Origin: Pseudomonadota bacterium
GTDB lineage: Bacteria > Pseudomonadota > Alphaproteobacteria > Rhizobiales > JAKPQE01
Length of the DNA stretch: 64,000 nt
Assembly (NCBI GenBank): GCA_029572955.1
Contig: JAKPQE010000170.1
Span: forward strand, 17,523 to 81,522
Direction: 5' to 3'
The position numbers and the translations under genes were made by a program. The notes below the pieces were generated by a model that saw nothing but the letters and a program-made list of their open reading frames with translations, did no database searches and was not told the DNA's origin. Below, in pieces: positions 1-8,549 of the stretch. Each line of letters begins with the position of its first letter. The first letter of the stretch is position 1.

Positions 1-953
1 ATGCCGGCGGTGGCCGGGATCGTCAGAGCGAGGGCGACGAGGCCGAGCTGGGCGATCGAGGAATAGGCGAAGGTGCGGTTGAGGTCGCTGGCGCGATAGG
101 CGGCGAACTCGCCGGCGACGATCGTCACGATGGCGACGGCCATCAGGAGGCTGATCGCGGCCGGATCGTGGAAGACCAGAACGAGGAGCCGGAGGATCAC
201 CACCATGGCGAGCTTGGAGACGACGCCGGCGAGGATCGCGGTGACCCGCATCGGGGCGGCGGCGTAGACCTCGGGCACCCAGGTGTTGACCGGGAACAGC
301 TCGGCCTTGACGCCGAAGCCGAGGACGAGGAGCAGGAACGCGGCAAGGCCGGTCGTGCCCGACAGCTTCTCGGGGGCGAGGCGGGCGATGTCGGCAAGGT
401 TCAGCGTGCCGGCGGCGGCGTAGACGAGGCCGATGCCGATCAGCACCAGCGAGGAACCGAGGGCGCCGAGCACGAGATAGCGCAGGGCGGCGCCGAAGCC
501 GGCCTTGTCGCCGGACGAGGCGGCGAGGCCGTAGGACGCGACGGCGACGATCTCGTAGAAGACGAAGATGTTGAAGAGGTCGCCGGAAAGGACGAGGCCG
601 GAGCCGCCGGCAACGAGCAGCAGCGTCAGCGTGTAGGCCTTGACGCCGCCATGCTCGGCGCGCGGCCAGAAGATCAGCGCGCCGACGGCGAGCACCGCGA
701 CGAACAGCGCGGCGAGGCGGTCGCCATAAAGAACGATGCCGAGCGGGGCTTCGAAGCCGCCGAGGGCGGTGACCGCCGCCTCGGTTCCGACGGCCGACCA
801 CAGGGTCCAGCCGAGGAAGATGTTGACGACGACGAGGACGATGCCGAGGGCGCGGGCGAGGCCGTCGCCGAAGCGGGCGACGAGCGGCAGCAGGAACGCG
901 CCGAGCAGCGGCAGGACGATGGGCAGTACCAGGGTGTTGGCGCCGGAGGTCAT
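1..953 (-). CDS. mrpD: Mrp-type Na+/H+ antiporter subunit D (proton-translocating), 3' end off window
   Basis: Membrane subunit of a multisubunit cation/proton antiporter, related to the proton-pumping NuoL/M/N subunits of complex I. Translating the minus strand from the ATG at 953 gives a very hydrophobic protein starting MTSGANTLVLPIVLPLLGAF. It contains the segment SGDLFNIFVFYEI and then VKAELFPVNTWVPEVYAAAP, the conserved charged helix of the proton_antipo_M (PF00361) family, with its buried Lys and Glu. About 317 codons are visible; the family is usually about 500 residues, so the C-terminal third lies beyond the window. The ATG overlaps the stop of the upstream C-subunit gene (ATGA), which indicates translational coupling. 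The position after C supports the D assignment, but an A-like paralogue cannot be excluded without the C-terminus. Confidence 0.88.
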   Translation of the reverse strand, partial: MTSGANTLVLPIVLPLLGAFLLPLVARFGDGLARALGIVLVVVNIFLGWTLWSAVGTEAAVTALGGFEAPLGIVLYGDRLAALFVAVLAVGALIFWPRAEHGGVKAYTLTLLLVAGGSGLVLSGDLFNIFVFYEIVAVASYGLAASSGDKAGFGAALRYLVLGALGSSLVLIGIGLVYAAAGTLNLADIARLAPEKLSGTTGLAAFLLLVLGFGVKAELFPVNTWVPEVYAAAPMRVTAILAGVVSKLAMVVILRLLVLVFHDPAAISLLMAVAIVTIVAGEFAAYRASDLNRTFAYSSIAQLGLVALALTIPATAG

Positions 954-1414
954 GACGCGCTCCCCGCGTTGACGGTTTCACGGGCCGGCGTCCCGGCGAC
1001 GGCGGTGCCGGCGGCCGGGGCGGCATCGGCCGGCTCGGCAGCGAGGAACTTCGCCACCTCGCGGGTGTCGAGCGTGCCGTAGGTTTCCTTGACGCGGATG
1101 AGAAGCGCGGCGGCGAGGGCGAGGACGCCGACGCCGATGACGATCGCGGTGAGCACCAGCGCCTGCGGCAGCGGGTCGACCATCGGCACGTCGGTGACGC
1201 CGCCGACGATGATCGGGGCCGCCGCTTCCGGCCGGAAGCCGATCGCCACGAGGAACAGGTTGACGCCGCTCTCCACCAGGGCGAGGCCGAGGAGCACGCG
1301 CATCAGGTTGTAGCGGGCGACCATGGCGTAGATGCCGATGGCGATCAGCAGGATCGCGCCGCCATAGAGGGCCCGGCCGAGATATTCGGCGACGAGCAGT
1401 GCGTCGGGGCTCAT
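950..1414 (-). CDS. mrpC: Mrp antiporter subunit C (NuoK-like)
   Basis: 154-residue, three-helix membrane protein homologous to NuoK and a structural subunit of the Mrp complex. The start MSPDALLVAEYLGRALYGGA is followed by the family hallmark ARYNLMRVLLGLALVESGVN, with the conserved Glu in helix 2, and by a third helix near residues 80-110. A longer in-frame extension upstream of 1414 was rejected: it would run into the B-subunit gene and its translation is Arg-rich, unlike a membrane protein. The chosen ATG overlaps the stop of the B gene (ATGA), and its own stop overlaps the start of the D gene. The C-terminal tail from about residue 115 is longer than usual and rich in Ala and Pro. Confidence 0.93.
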   Translation of the reverse strand: MSPDALLVAEYLGRALYGGAILLIAIGIYAMVARYNLMRVLLGLALVESGVNLFLVAIGFRPEAAAPIIVGGVTDVPMVDPLPQALVLTAIVIGVGVLALAAALLIRVKETYGTLDTREVAKFLAAEPADAAPAAGTAVAGTPARETVNAGSAS

Positions 1415-2109
1415 GACTTCCCTCCGACTTCGACGATGCGGGCCATGAGGCCGGCGAGTTCGGATCCGACCTTGAGGCCGATCGCCAGATAGAGCAGCGG
1501 CAGGCTGCCGGCCGAGAACAGGTCGCCGAGCGTGCCCTTGCCGAGGAAGGGCGTGAGGAACGCCTCGCCCCACATCAGGCTGGCAAGGCCGATGACGATG
1601 AAGGCGGTGCCGGCAAAGCCCTCGACGAGCGCCGCGGTCGAATGGTTGAGCGGGCTGGTCGGGCTGGCGAGCAGCGGGATGAAGAAGGCCGCGGCCATGA
1701 TGGCGCCGCCCTGGAAACCGCCGCCCGGGGTCAGATGGCCGTGCAGGATGATGTAGGCGCCGAGCACGACGAGGAACGGGAACAGGAGGTCGGCGGCGGC
1801 CTTGAGAATGAAGCCGCCGGGCGCCTTCGGCAGGTCGCCGGCGCCGGCACCCGACAGGATGAGGCCGGCGGCGGTGGCGGCGACGAAGAGGATCGTCACC
1901 TCGCCGAGGGTGTCGAAGCCGCGATAGCCGAGGAGGATCGCGGTGACGATGTTGGCGGCGCCGGTCTCGCCGGGAGCCCGCGAGACGATCTCCTGGCCGA
2001 CCTGCATCGGCGCTGCGCCGAAGGGCAGGGCCTGGAACAGCGCGTAGAGCATCACCACCAGTCCGGCGAGGAAGAGGAGCGACGCGGTGGTGCGACCGTA
2101 GCCGTGCAT
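1411..2109 (-). CDS. mrpB: Mrp antiporter subunit B with N-terminal MbhE-like segment
   Basis: 232-residue membrane protein combining two domains that occur together in many alphaproteobacterial Mrp and Mbh-type complexes. Residues about 50-80 (TAILLGYRGFDTLGEVTILF) match the MbhE/MrpA C-terminal segment. Residues about 100-225 are an MnhB domain (PF04039) with the signature GHLTPGGGFQGG. In the classic seven-gene Mrp arrangement the MbhE-like part belongs to the end of the large A subunit. Here it sits on B, and DUF4040 is a separate gene upstream, so the A-subunit C-terminal module is distributed over two genes. It is cotranscribed with its neighbours: 9 bp after the DUF4040 gene and overlapping mrpC. 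Confidence 0.9.
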   Translation of the reverse strand: MHGYGRTTASLLFLAGLVVMLYALFQALPFGAAPMQVGQEIVSRAPGETGAANIVTAILLGYRGFDTLGEVTILFVAATAAGLILSGAGAGDLPKAPGGFILKAAADLLFPFLVVLGAYIILHGHLTPGGGFQGGAIMAAAFFIPLLASPTSPLNHSTAALVEGFAGTAFIVIGLASLMWGEAFLTPFLGKGTLGDLFSAGSLPLLYLAIGLKVGSELAGLMARIVEVGGKS

Positions 2110-2118
2110 GGGACGCTC

Positions 2119-2379
2119 CTATTTCTTGCCGTCGCCGGCGTCGGACCGCCAGAGGCCGGTGCGACGCACGGTGAGTGCGAGGAGGACGCCGGAAAGCCCG
2201 GCCGCGACCGCGGCTTCGGCGAGCGCCACGTCGGGCGCGCGCAGCAACGCGAAGATGACGGCAAGGGCGAGCGAGACGACCGAAACGGCGGCGACCGCGG
2301 CAAGGTAGCTGCGCAGGAACACCGTCAGCAGGGCGGCGGCGATCATCACCACAACGGCGAGAATGACGAGCCAGAGCAT
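2119..2379 (-). CDS. DUF4040 / MbhD-like antiporter subunit
   Basis: 86-residue membrane protein starting MLWLVILAVVVMIAAALLTV. It has about three hydrophobic helices and the conserved patch FALLRAPDVALAEAAVAAGL, typical of the MbhD/DUF4040 family (PF13244), which is normally the C-terminal part of MrpA. The ATG at 2379 shares one base with the TGA of the upstream mrpG gene. The frame stays open further upstream but is Arg/Pro-rich there and overlaps mrpG, so the short form is chosen. The acidic Asp-Val-Ala-Leu-Ala-Glu motif lies in the helix thought to contribute to ion transfer in complex I relatives. The C-terminal tail is short and hydrophilic. Confidence 0.9.
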   Translation of the reverse strand: MLWLVILAVVVMIAAALLTVFLRSYLAAVAAVSVVSLALAVIFALLRAPDVALAEAAVAAGLSGVLLALTVRRTGLWRSDAGDGKK

Positions 2380-2684
2380 CACACGGTCTCCTCGTCTTCG
2401 GCCTGGTGCCAGGGGCGCAGGCCCGTGGCGAGCGCGGCGCGGGCGATGATCGAGGAGCCGACCGGCGAGGTCACCAGCACGAAGACGGCGAGCACCACGA
2501 GCTTGGCCCACCAGTCCGGGTGATGGAAGAAGACGCCGATCAGCACCGACAGTGCGCCGAGCGTCGAGCCCTTGGTGCCGGTCTGGATGCGATTGAAGAC
2601 GTCGGGCATGCGCACCATGCCGAGGGCGGCAAGGCACAGGAACACCGCGCCGACGAGGAGGAAGATGTCGCCGATGACTGTCAT
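2379..2684 (-). CDS. mrpG: Mrp antiporter subunit G
   Basis: 101-residue, three-helix subunit of the Mrp antiporter (PhaG_MnhG_YufB family, PF03334). The diagnostic segment LGMVRMPDVFNRIQTGTKGSTLG lies around residues 21-44, followed by a hydrophobic helix FVLVTSPVGSSIIARAA. The C-terminus ends in an acidic EDEETV. The gene starts 12 bp after the mrpF stop, and its own stop overlaps the next start by one base. The function is structural and required for antiport in characterised systems. Nothing unusual was noted. Confidence 0.94.
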   Translation of the reverse strand: MTVIGDIFLLVGAVFLCLAALGMVRMPDVFNRIQTGTKGSTLGALSVLIGVFFHHPDWWAKLVVLAVFVLVTSPVGSSIIARAALATGLRPWHQAEDEETV

Positions 2685-2696
2685 GACCTCTCTCCC

Positions 2697-2969
2697 TCAG
2701 GAGCGCTTTTCGAGGGCGCGGGCGATCGCCACGACGCCGACGAAGGACAGGGCGCCGAAGACCAGCGCGATGTCGAGGACGATGGCGCTGTCCTGGACGA
2801 GGGCCAGCCACACCAGCGCGGCGGTGGTGATGATCGTCAGGATGTCGGCGGCGACGACGCGGTCGGCGACCGTCGGGCCGAGGACGAGGCGGGCGGCGCC
2901 GAGAAGCACGGCAATGCCGAGCAGCGCCACGGCGATGCCGCCGAGGATGCCGATCTCGAGACCCATCAT
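2697..2969 (-). CDS. mrpF: Mrp antiporter subunit F
   Basis: 90-residue membrane protein (MrpF_PhaF, PF04066) starting MMGLEIGILGGIAVALLGIA. The family motif RLVLGPTVADRVVAADIL spans about residues 27-44, with a third helix IALVFGALSFVGVVAIA. The tandem ATG codons make the start ambiguous by one residue. The first ATG (2969) overlaps the TGA of mrpE, which favours it through translational coupling. Its length matches the family (about 90 residues). Confidence 0.93.
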   Translation of the reverse strand: MMGLEIGILGGIAVALLGIAVLLGAARLVLGPTVADRVVAADILTIITTAALVWLALVQDSAIVLDIALVFGALSFVGVVAIARALEKRS

Positions 2970-3460
2970 TTCAGGAACTCCTTGAGGACCTTCTCGAAGC
3001 CGGCGACGATTTCGCGCGTCGCGGTCTCGAGGTCCGTGCCGGGGGTGGCGTCGATCCAGTGGATCAGCAACTCCTGGCCGTCGAGGTCGACGGTCAGGGT
3101 GCCCGGCGTCAGCGTGATGGAATTGGCCAGCCACAGCTTGCCGAGGTCGGAGTGCAGCTCGGTGTGCACCCTGACGACCGCCGGCCGGATCGCCATGCCC
3201 GGGGTCACGACACGGCGCGCGACGTCGAAGTTGGCGAAGATCAGCGCCTTGAAGAAGGTGAAGAAGTAGCGGCCGAGATGCAGCGGCAGCAACGGCGTCA
3301 GCATGACGTCGTCGAGCCATTGCAGATGGCGGATCGAGATGGCCGCGGTGCCGGCAGCGACAAGAATACCGACGATGATCTCCTGCACCGCAAGGGTTCC
3401 GGTAAGCAGGATCCAGACGAACAGCAGTCCGGCAAACGTCATCGCAAAGCGGCGGGTCAT
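2966..3460 (-). CDS. mrpE: Mrp antiporter subunit E
   Basis: First gene visible in the Mrp operon; MNHE family (PF01899). Beginning at MTRRFAMTFAGLLFVWILLT it is 164 residues, the usual family length. Two N-terminal helices are followed by the conserved cytosolic domain with FANFDVARRVVTPGMAIRPA and SITLTPGTLTVDLDGQELLIHWID. In-frame ATGs also exist at 3535 and 3604. The added N-terminal stretch uses many A/T-ending codons (ACT, AAT, TCA, TCT), unlike the strongly GC3-biased gene body, so I treat it as leader, but a start at 3535 is possible. The gene overlaps mrpF by 4 bp. Confidence 0.88.
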   Translation of the reverse strand: MTRRFAMTFAGLLFVWILLTGTLAVQEIIVGILVAAGTAAISIRHLQWLDDVMLTPLLPLHLGRYFFTFFKALIFANFDVARRVVTPGMAIRPAVVRVHTELHSDLGKLWLANSITLTPGTLTVDLDGQELLIHWIDATPGTDLETATREIVAGFEKVLKEFLK

Positions 3461-3993
3461 GCGACCGCCGCCGAATACGGCAACAGCGCCGGCGTCATCT
3501 CCGGTCGCAGATGATTCGTGGGGATTAGTCGACATAGATGGAATTTCCATTGGTATAGAACACAGTCCAAGGCGCGCGAATGCGGCCCCGAAATCGTGAC
3601 TCAATGGCTCGACACAGCATGATTACGGTAAATTCGCCCGAAAGAACCGCACCACTCACCGATTCTCATTCCGGTACCTCTTATACGCCTTTCTTGCGAA
3701 AATTAGAATGACACAATTTGTGCAGTGCGAAACTTCGACGACATGGCTGCCATGCAGTAAAGGCGGGGCGTTTGGCATGGCGCCGCAGGCGTCATAATCG
3801 AGCTGCGGTTTTTTCGTCTATTCAATGGGTTGAGGTAACGCGCTGCGGTCTTTCGACTGCTGGTCGTTGCCGTTCGCGGCCTCGCATGGCAGTTTGTAGC
3901 CACGTTTGAACATGCGTGGCGGACCAGTCGGCAGGGGCGTTGGAGCCCTGTCCCAGCGTCCAGACAGGGAGAAGACCCATAGCGCCCCGACCG
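3461..3993. other. Divergent intergenic region, mrpE / amylosucrase
   Basis: No gene was supported here. The stretch between about 3540 and 3900 is clearly less GC-rich than its surroundings, as expected for a two-sided promoter region feeding the mrp operon (left) and the sucrose genes (right). A perfect short inverted repeat, CACAA-T-TTGTG, lies at 3712-3722 and could be part of an operator. I found no convincing -35/-10 pair. Confidence 0.5.
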
Positions 3994-5949
3994 ATGTCCG
4001 ATGCCGACGAGCACTGGTTCCAGGCGGAAAGCCGGACCACCCTGCGGCGCCTGATGCCGCGGCTCGAGACGAGGTTTTTCGATCGGGTCAACACGCCGGA
4101 CTGGGAAGCCTTCACCGGGCGGCTCAACGCCTACTTCCCGCAGCTCTTCGGGGTGCTCTACCGGCTCTACGGCACCCGCTACGACTTCTTCTATCACCTC
4201 GAGAAAATCCTCGTCACGGCCTCGCTCGCCTGGATGGAGCGGCCGGACGACCTGCGCGGCCTCGACGCGATGCGGGCGAGCAACCCGCAATGGTTCCAGT
4301 CGCAGCGCATGGTCGGCGCGGTCTGCTATGTCGACCTCTTCGCCGGCGACCTCACGGGCCTGCGCGAGCGCATTCCGTATCTCTCGGAAATGGGCGTCAC
4401 CTTCCTGCATCTGATGCCGATCTTCCGCTCGCCGGACGGCGACGACGACGGCGGCTACGCGATCTCGAGCTATCGCGAGCTCGATCCGGCGCTCGGCACG
4501 ATGGAGGAACTCTCCGACCTTGCCGACGAGCTGCGCCATTTCGGCATCTCGCTCTGTCTCGACTTCGTCTTCAACCACACCGCCGACACCCACGAATGGG
4601 CGCAGAAGGCGCTCGCCGGCGACGAGGAGTATCAGGCCTACTACCGCATGTTCCCGGACCGCCGGATGCCGGACGAATACGAGCGGACGATCCGGGCGGT
4701 GTTCCCGGAGGAGCATCCGGGCTGCTTCACCTATCGCAGCAAGCTGCGCAAATGGGTGTGGACGACGTTCCACAACTACCAGTGGGACCTCAACTACGAG
4801 AACCCGGCGACCTTCGACGCGATGGCGGCGGAGATGCTGTTCCTGGCCAATGCCGGGGTCGAGATCCTGCGCCTCGACGCGGTCGCCTTCACCTGGAAGA
4901 AGCTCGGCACGGGCTGCGAGAACCTGCCGGAAGCCCATCTCATCGTGCAGGCGTTCAACGCGCTGACCTCGATCGTCGCGCCCTCGCTGCTGTTCCTGTC
5001 CGAGGCGATCGTCCACCCGGACGAGGTGATCAAGTACATCCGGCCCGACGAGTGCCAGCTGTCGTACAATCCGCAGCTCATGGCGCTCCTCTGGAGCACG
5101 CTCGCGACCCGCGACGTGACGCTGCTCCGGACGGCGATGCAGCGGCGCTTCCGCATTCCGAACGAATGCACCTGGGTCAACTATGTGCGCTGTCACGACG
5201 ACATCGGCTGGGTGTTTTCGAACGACGACGCCGTCGATTGCGGTATCGACCCGGACGGGCACCGGCGCTTCCTCGGCGATTTCTACACCGGGCGCTTCAC
5301 CGGGAGCTTCTCCCGCGGCCTGCCGTTCCAGGAGGACCCGACGACCGGTGACATGCGGATCTCCGGCATGGCGGCCTCGCTCGCCGGCCTCGAACTGGCG
5401 CTGGCGGCCGAGGACGAACTCGAAATCGAAGCCTCGGTGCGGCGCATCCTGCTGCTCTACGGCGTCGCCATCACGATCGGCGGCATTCCGCTGATCTATC
5501 TCGGCGACGAGCTGGCAGCGCTCAACGACTACAGCTTCAACGAGGACCGCGAGAAGCTCGGCGACACGCGCTGGGTGCACCGGCCGGCGCTCGACGAAGC
5601 GCGGCTCGCCGAACGGCACGACCGCACGACGGCCTCCGGCCAGGTGTTCCACGGGCTGATGCGGCTGTTGCAGGTTCGTCAGCAGAATCGGGCATTCAAC
5701 AGCGCCGATACCGAATTCATCGACACGCAGAATCCGCACGTCTTCGGCTATTTCCGCCGCCACGAGGGCCAGAGCGTCCTCGTTCTGGCGAACTTCTCGG
5801 AAAAGCCGCAGATGGTCGCGGCGCGGCTGCTGCGCACGCTCGGTTTCCGCAAGACGGTCACCGACATCCTGAAGGGTGCGATCATCGTCGCGACCGACGA
5901 GCTCGAACTCGAACCGTACCAGATGGCGGCGCTGCTCGCTGCGGACTGA
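3994..5949 (+). CDS. Amylosucrase (glycoside hydrolase family 13, subfamily 4)
   Basis: Transglucosylase that uses sucrose to build alpha-1,4-glucan and releases fructose; intracellular, with no signal peptide. From the ATG at 3994 the protein is 651 residues (Neisseria amylosucrase is about 630). The GH13 catalytic residues are visible: nucleophile Asp295 in EILRLDAVAF, acid/base Glu337 in LFLSEAIV, and transition-state Asp402 in VRCHDDIGW. Each is exactly nine residues further along than Asp286, Glu328 and Asp393 of the Neisseria enzyme, which supports both the family call and the start. An upstream in-frame GTG at 3916 would add 26 residues and has no better ribosome site. The gene is 39 bp from the downstream sucrose-phosphate synthase, so the two are probably cotranscribed and link sucrose to glucan storage. 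Confidence 0.93.
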   Translation: MSDADEHWFQAESRTTLRRLMPRLETRFFDRVNTPDWEAFTGRLNAYFPQLFGVLYRLYGTRYDFFYHLEKILVTASLAWMERPDDLRGLDAMRASNPQWFQSQRMVGAVCYVDLFAGDLTGLRERIPYLSEMGVTFLHLMPIFRSPDGDDDGGYAISSYRELDPALGTMEELSDLADELRHFGISLCLDFVFNHTADTHEWAQKALAGDEEYQAYYRMFPDRRMPDEYERTIRAVFPEEHPGCFTYRSKLRKWVWTTFHNYQWDLNYENPATFDAMAAEMLFLANAGVEILRLDAVAFTWKKLGTGCENLPEAHLIVQAFNALTSIVAPSLLFLSEAIVHPDEVIKYIRPDECQLSYNPQLMALLWSTLATRDVTLLRTAMQRRFRIPNECTWVNYVRCHDDIGWVFSNDDAVDCGIDPDGHRRFLGDFYTGRFTGSFSRGLPFQEDPTTGDMRISGMAASLAGLELALAAEDELEIEASVRRILLLYGVAITIGGIPLIYLGDELAALNDYSFNEDREKLGDTRWVHRPALDEARLAERHDRTTASGQVFHGLMRLLQVRQQNRAFNSADTEFIDTQNPHVFGYFRRHEGQSVLVLANFSEKPQMVAARLLRTLGFRKTVTDILKGAIIVATDELELEPYQMAALLAAD

Positions 5950-5988
5950 CGGAACGCTTCACCACCGGCGGGAACGACCGCCACGGAA

Positions 5989-8160
5989 ATGATGGAGACG
6001 AAGGGGGACCCGCGCGGCGGGTTGAGCGAATTCATGACCGAGACGACCGGCAAGGGCCGATATCTCCTGCTCATCAGCGTGCATGGGCTCATTCGCGGCG
6101 AGAATCTCGAACTCGGGCGCGATCCGGACACCGGCGGACAGACGCTCTATGTCGTCGAACTCGCCCGGGCGCTCGCCAAGCGGCCGGACGTGGCACGGGT
6201 CGACCTGATGACCCGGCTGGTGCGCGACCCCTCGGTCAGCGCCGACTATGCCGAGCCGATCGAGGAGATCGGGGAGGGCGTGCGCATCGTGCGCATCGAG
6301 GCCGGGCCCGACGCCTATCTGCGCAAGGAAGACCTCTGGGACCACCTCGACAGCTTCTCCGACGCCGCGGCGATCTACCTGCAGGAGACGGTCGGGCGGA
6401 TGCCCGACATCATCCACAGCCACTATGCCGATGCCGGCTATGTCGGCACCCGCCTGTCGCACCGCTTCGGCGTGCCGCTGATGCACACCGGCCATTCGCT
6501 CGGCCGGGTGAAGCGGCTGCGGCTGCTCGCGAGCGGTCTTTCCAACGACGAGATCGAGGCGCGCTATGCGATGTCGCGCCGGGTCGAGGCCGAGGAAGCG
6601 ACGCTGGCGACCGCCGAACTCGTCATCGCCTCGACCCGCAACGAGGTCGTCGAGCAGTATGGCCTCTACGACTGCTACCACCCGGCGCACATGGCGGTGG
6701 TGCCGCCGGGCACCGACCTGATGCGCTTCCATGCCCCGGACGGCACGGCGATCCGGCCCGAGGACACCGGCCGGGTCGGCCGCTTCCTCGACGATCCGGC
6801 AAAGCCGATGATCCTCGCCATCGCCCGGGCCGACGAGCGCAAGAATCTCGGGGCGCTCGTCGTCGCCTATGGCGAGAACGAGGCGCTGCAGGAGCGCGGC
6901 AATCTCGTCATCGCCGCCGGCACGCGCGAGGACATCCGGCAGATGGAGGAGGGGGCGGCGAACGTCCTCACCGAGCTGCTCTACCTCGTCGATACATATG
7001 ATCTCTACGGCAAGGTCGCCTATCCGAAGACCGTGGTGAGCGTGCCGGAAGCCTATCGCCTCGCCGCGACGACCGGCGGCGTGTTCGTCAATCCGGCGCT
7101 GACCGAGCCCTTCGGCCTGACCATCCTCGAGGCGGCGGCCTGCGGCCTGCCGATCGTTGCGACCAATGACGGCGGACCGACCGACATCCTCGCCAATTGC
7201 GAGAATGGCCTGCTCGTCGATCCGCTCGACACGGCGGCGATCGGCGAGGCGATCCAGACGATCCTCGAAGACAAGGCGATGCACGCACGCATGCGCGAGA
7301 ACGGCCTTGTCGGCGTCGCGCGCCACTATTCCTGGGACGCGCATGCCGAGAGCTACATGCAGCGGATCAAGCCGATCGTCGGTGCGGCGGCGACACCGCG
7401 CCCGGCGGTGCGGCGCGCCAAGATCTATCGCGACCGAGCGATCTTCTCCGATATCGACCAGAGCCTGCTCGGCGACCGGGAGAGCCTCGCGGCACTTTCC
7501 GAGGTGGTCGCGGGCAACCGCCGGAGCACGGCCTTCGGCATCATCACCGGGCGGCCGCTCGATGCGGCGCTGCGGGCGATCCGCGCCAACAAGATTCCGA
7601 TGCCGGACATCCTGATCACGGCGCTCGGCACCGAGATCCACTACGCCCCGGATCTCATCGCCGACGACTGGTGGGCCCGCCATATCGACCATCACTGGGA
7701 GCGCAAGGCGATCCAGCGGGTGCTCGACGAGCTGCCCGGGCTCGAGCTGCAGCCGCGGGAATTCCAGAGCCGCTACAAGATCAGCTACTACATCGATCCG
7801 CAGCACGCGCCGTGCCTCGAGGACATCCAGGCGCTGATCTACCAGGGCGAGTTCAACGTCAACATGATCCTGTCCTTCGGGCAGTATCTCGACGTCACAC
7901 CGGCGCGCGCCTCCAAGGGTCTCGCCCTGCGCTACGCCGTCGAGCAGCTCGGCATCGCGTTCGACAACGTCCTCGTCGCCGGCGGCTCGGGCGCCGACGA
8001 GGACATGATGCGCGGCAATGCGCTCGCGGTCGTCGTCGCCAACCGGCACAACGAGGAACTCTCCTCGCTGACCGACACGACGCGGATCTATTTCGCGACG
8101 CGGGAATATGCCGGCGGCATTCTCGAGGCGATCGACCACTACGACTTCTTCGGGCGCTGA
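5989..8160 (+). CDS. Sucrose-phosphate synthase with C-terminal sucrose-phosphatase-like domain
   Basis: Bidomain enzyme of 723 residues. Residues about 24-455 are a GT-B family 4 glycosyltransferase with the sucrose-synthase-type start SVHGLIRGENLELGRDPDTGGQ, the donor-site region ALTEPFGLTILEAAACGLP, and NDGGPTDI. It should make sucrose-6-phosphate from a nucleotide-glucose and fructose-6-phosphate. Residues about 480-720 are a HAD-type sucrose-phosphatase-like domain: motif I is Asp488-Ile-Asp490 (FSDIDQSL), and motif IV reads GGSGADED (residues 665-672), so the usual first Asp of GDSGND is Gly666. Whether the phosphatase half is active is therefore open. A second in-frame ATG at 6034 is an alternative start. 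Together with the amylosucrase it suggests sucrose is made as a compatible solute or carbon store and turned over to glucan. Confidence 0.92.
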   Translation: MMETKGDPRGGLSEFMTETTGKGRYLLLISVHGLIRGENLELGRDPDTGGQTLYVVELARALAKRPDVARVDLMTRLVRDPSVSADYAEPIEEIGEGVRIVRIEAGPDAYLRKEDLWDHLDSFSDAAAIYLQETVGRMPDIIHSHYADAGYVGTRLSHRFGVPLMHTGHSLGRVKRLRLLASGLSNDEIEARYAMSRRVEAEEATLATAELVIASTRNEVVEQYGLYDCYHPAHMAVVPPGTDLMRFHAPDGTAIRPEDTGRVGRFLDDPAKPMILAIARADERKNLGALVVAYGENEALQERGNLVIAAGTREDIRQMEEGAANVLTELLYLVDTYDLYGKVAYPKTVVSVPEAYRLAATTGGVFVNPALTEPFGLTILEAAACGLPIVATNDGGPTDILANCENGLLVDPLDTAAIGEAIQTILEDKAMHARMRENGLVGVARHYSWDAHAESYMQRIKPIVGAAATPRPAVRRAKIYRDRAIFSDIDQSLLGDRESLAALSEVVAGNRRSTAFGIITGRPLDAALRAIRANKIPMPDILITALGTEIHYAPDLIADDWWARHIDHHWERKAIQRVLDELPGLELQPREFQSRYKISYYIDPQHAPCLEDIQALIYQGEFNVNMILSFGQYLDVTPARASKGLALRYAVEQLGIAFDNVLVAGGSGADEDMMRGNALAVVVANRHNEELSSLTDTTRIYFATREYAGGILEAIDHYDFFGR

Positions 8161-8549
8161 GCGTTTCGGGCTCGATCACCGTCGGCATCGCCGCCCGTCG
8201 CGGGGATGCCGGCGGCGCCGTGCCTGCCCCGGCCGGTCCGCAAGGTATCCAAGATTTTACTTTTTCCAATGTGTGCAGCGCAGTAATTAGGAATTGCCCC
8301 GGCAAGCGCAATTTGCCGCTTCCTCCAGGAAATCAGGAAATTCGGGCCATGACCGACCTGATGATCGCCATGATGCGCACCCCCGACGTGCGACACCGAC
8401 GAGGCTCCTGAAGCCGGAGCCGCGACGCCGTGACAATCGCACGGCGCAGCCGCTGATCCGCCCTCGCATCCGACACCTCGACGCCGCGTGCCCTCGACTG
8501 CGCGGCGAAGGCGGTTCTTTGCCGCCACGATCCCCGCAAGGCCGAAAAA
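8161..8549 (+). other. Intergenic region upstream of the SulP gene
   Basis: No gene was supported. The segment from about 8245 to 8345 is locally AT-richer. It carries a direct repeat of CAGGAAAT at about 8327-8342 and near-palindromic GCAATTTGC-type sequence, so it is a plausible promoter region for the SulP gene. No terminator for the sucrose genes was recognised, so read-through is possible. Confidence 0.4.

Noticed and set aside
3703..5763. Antisense frame opposite the amylosucrase gene
   Set aside because: The amylosucrase frame has all catalytic motifs at the expected spacing, and the antisense product is Arg/Glu/Val-rich with no domain.
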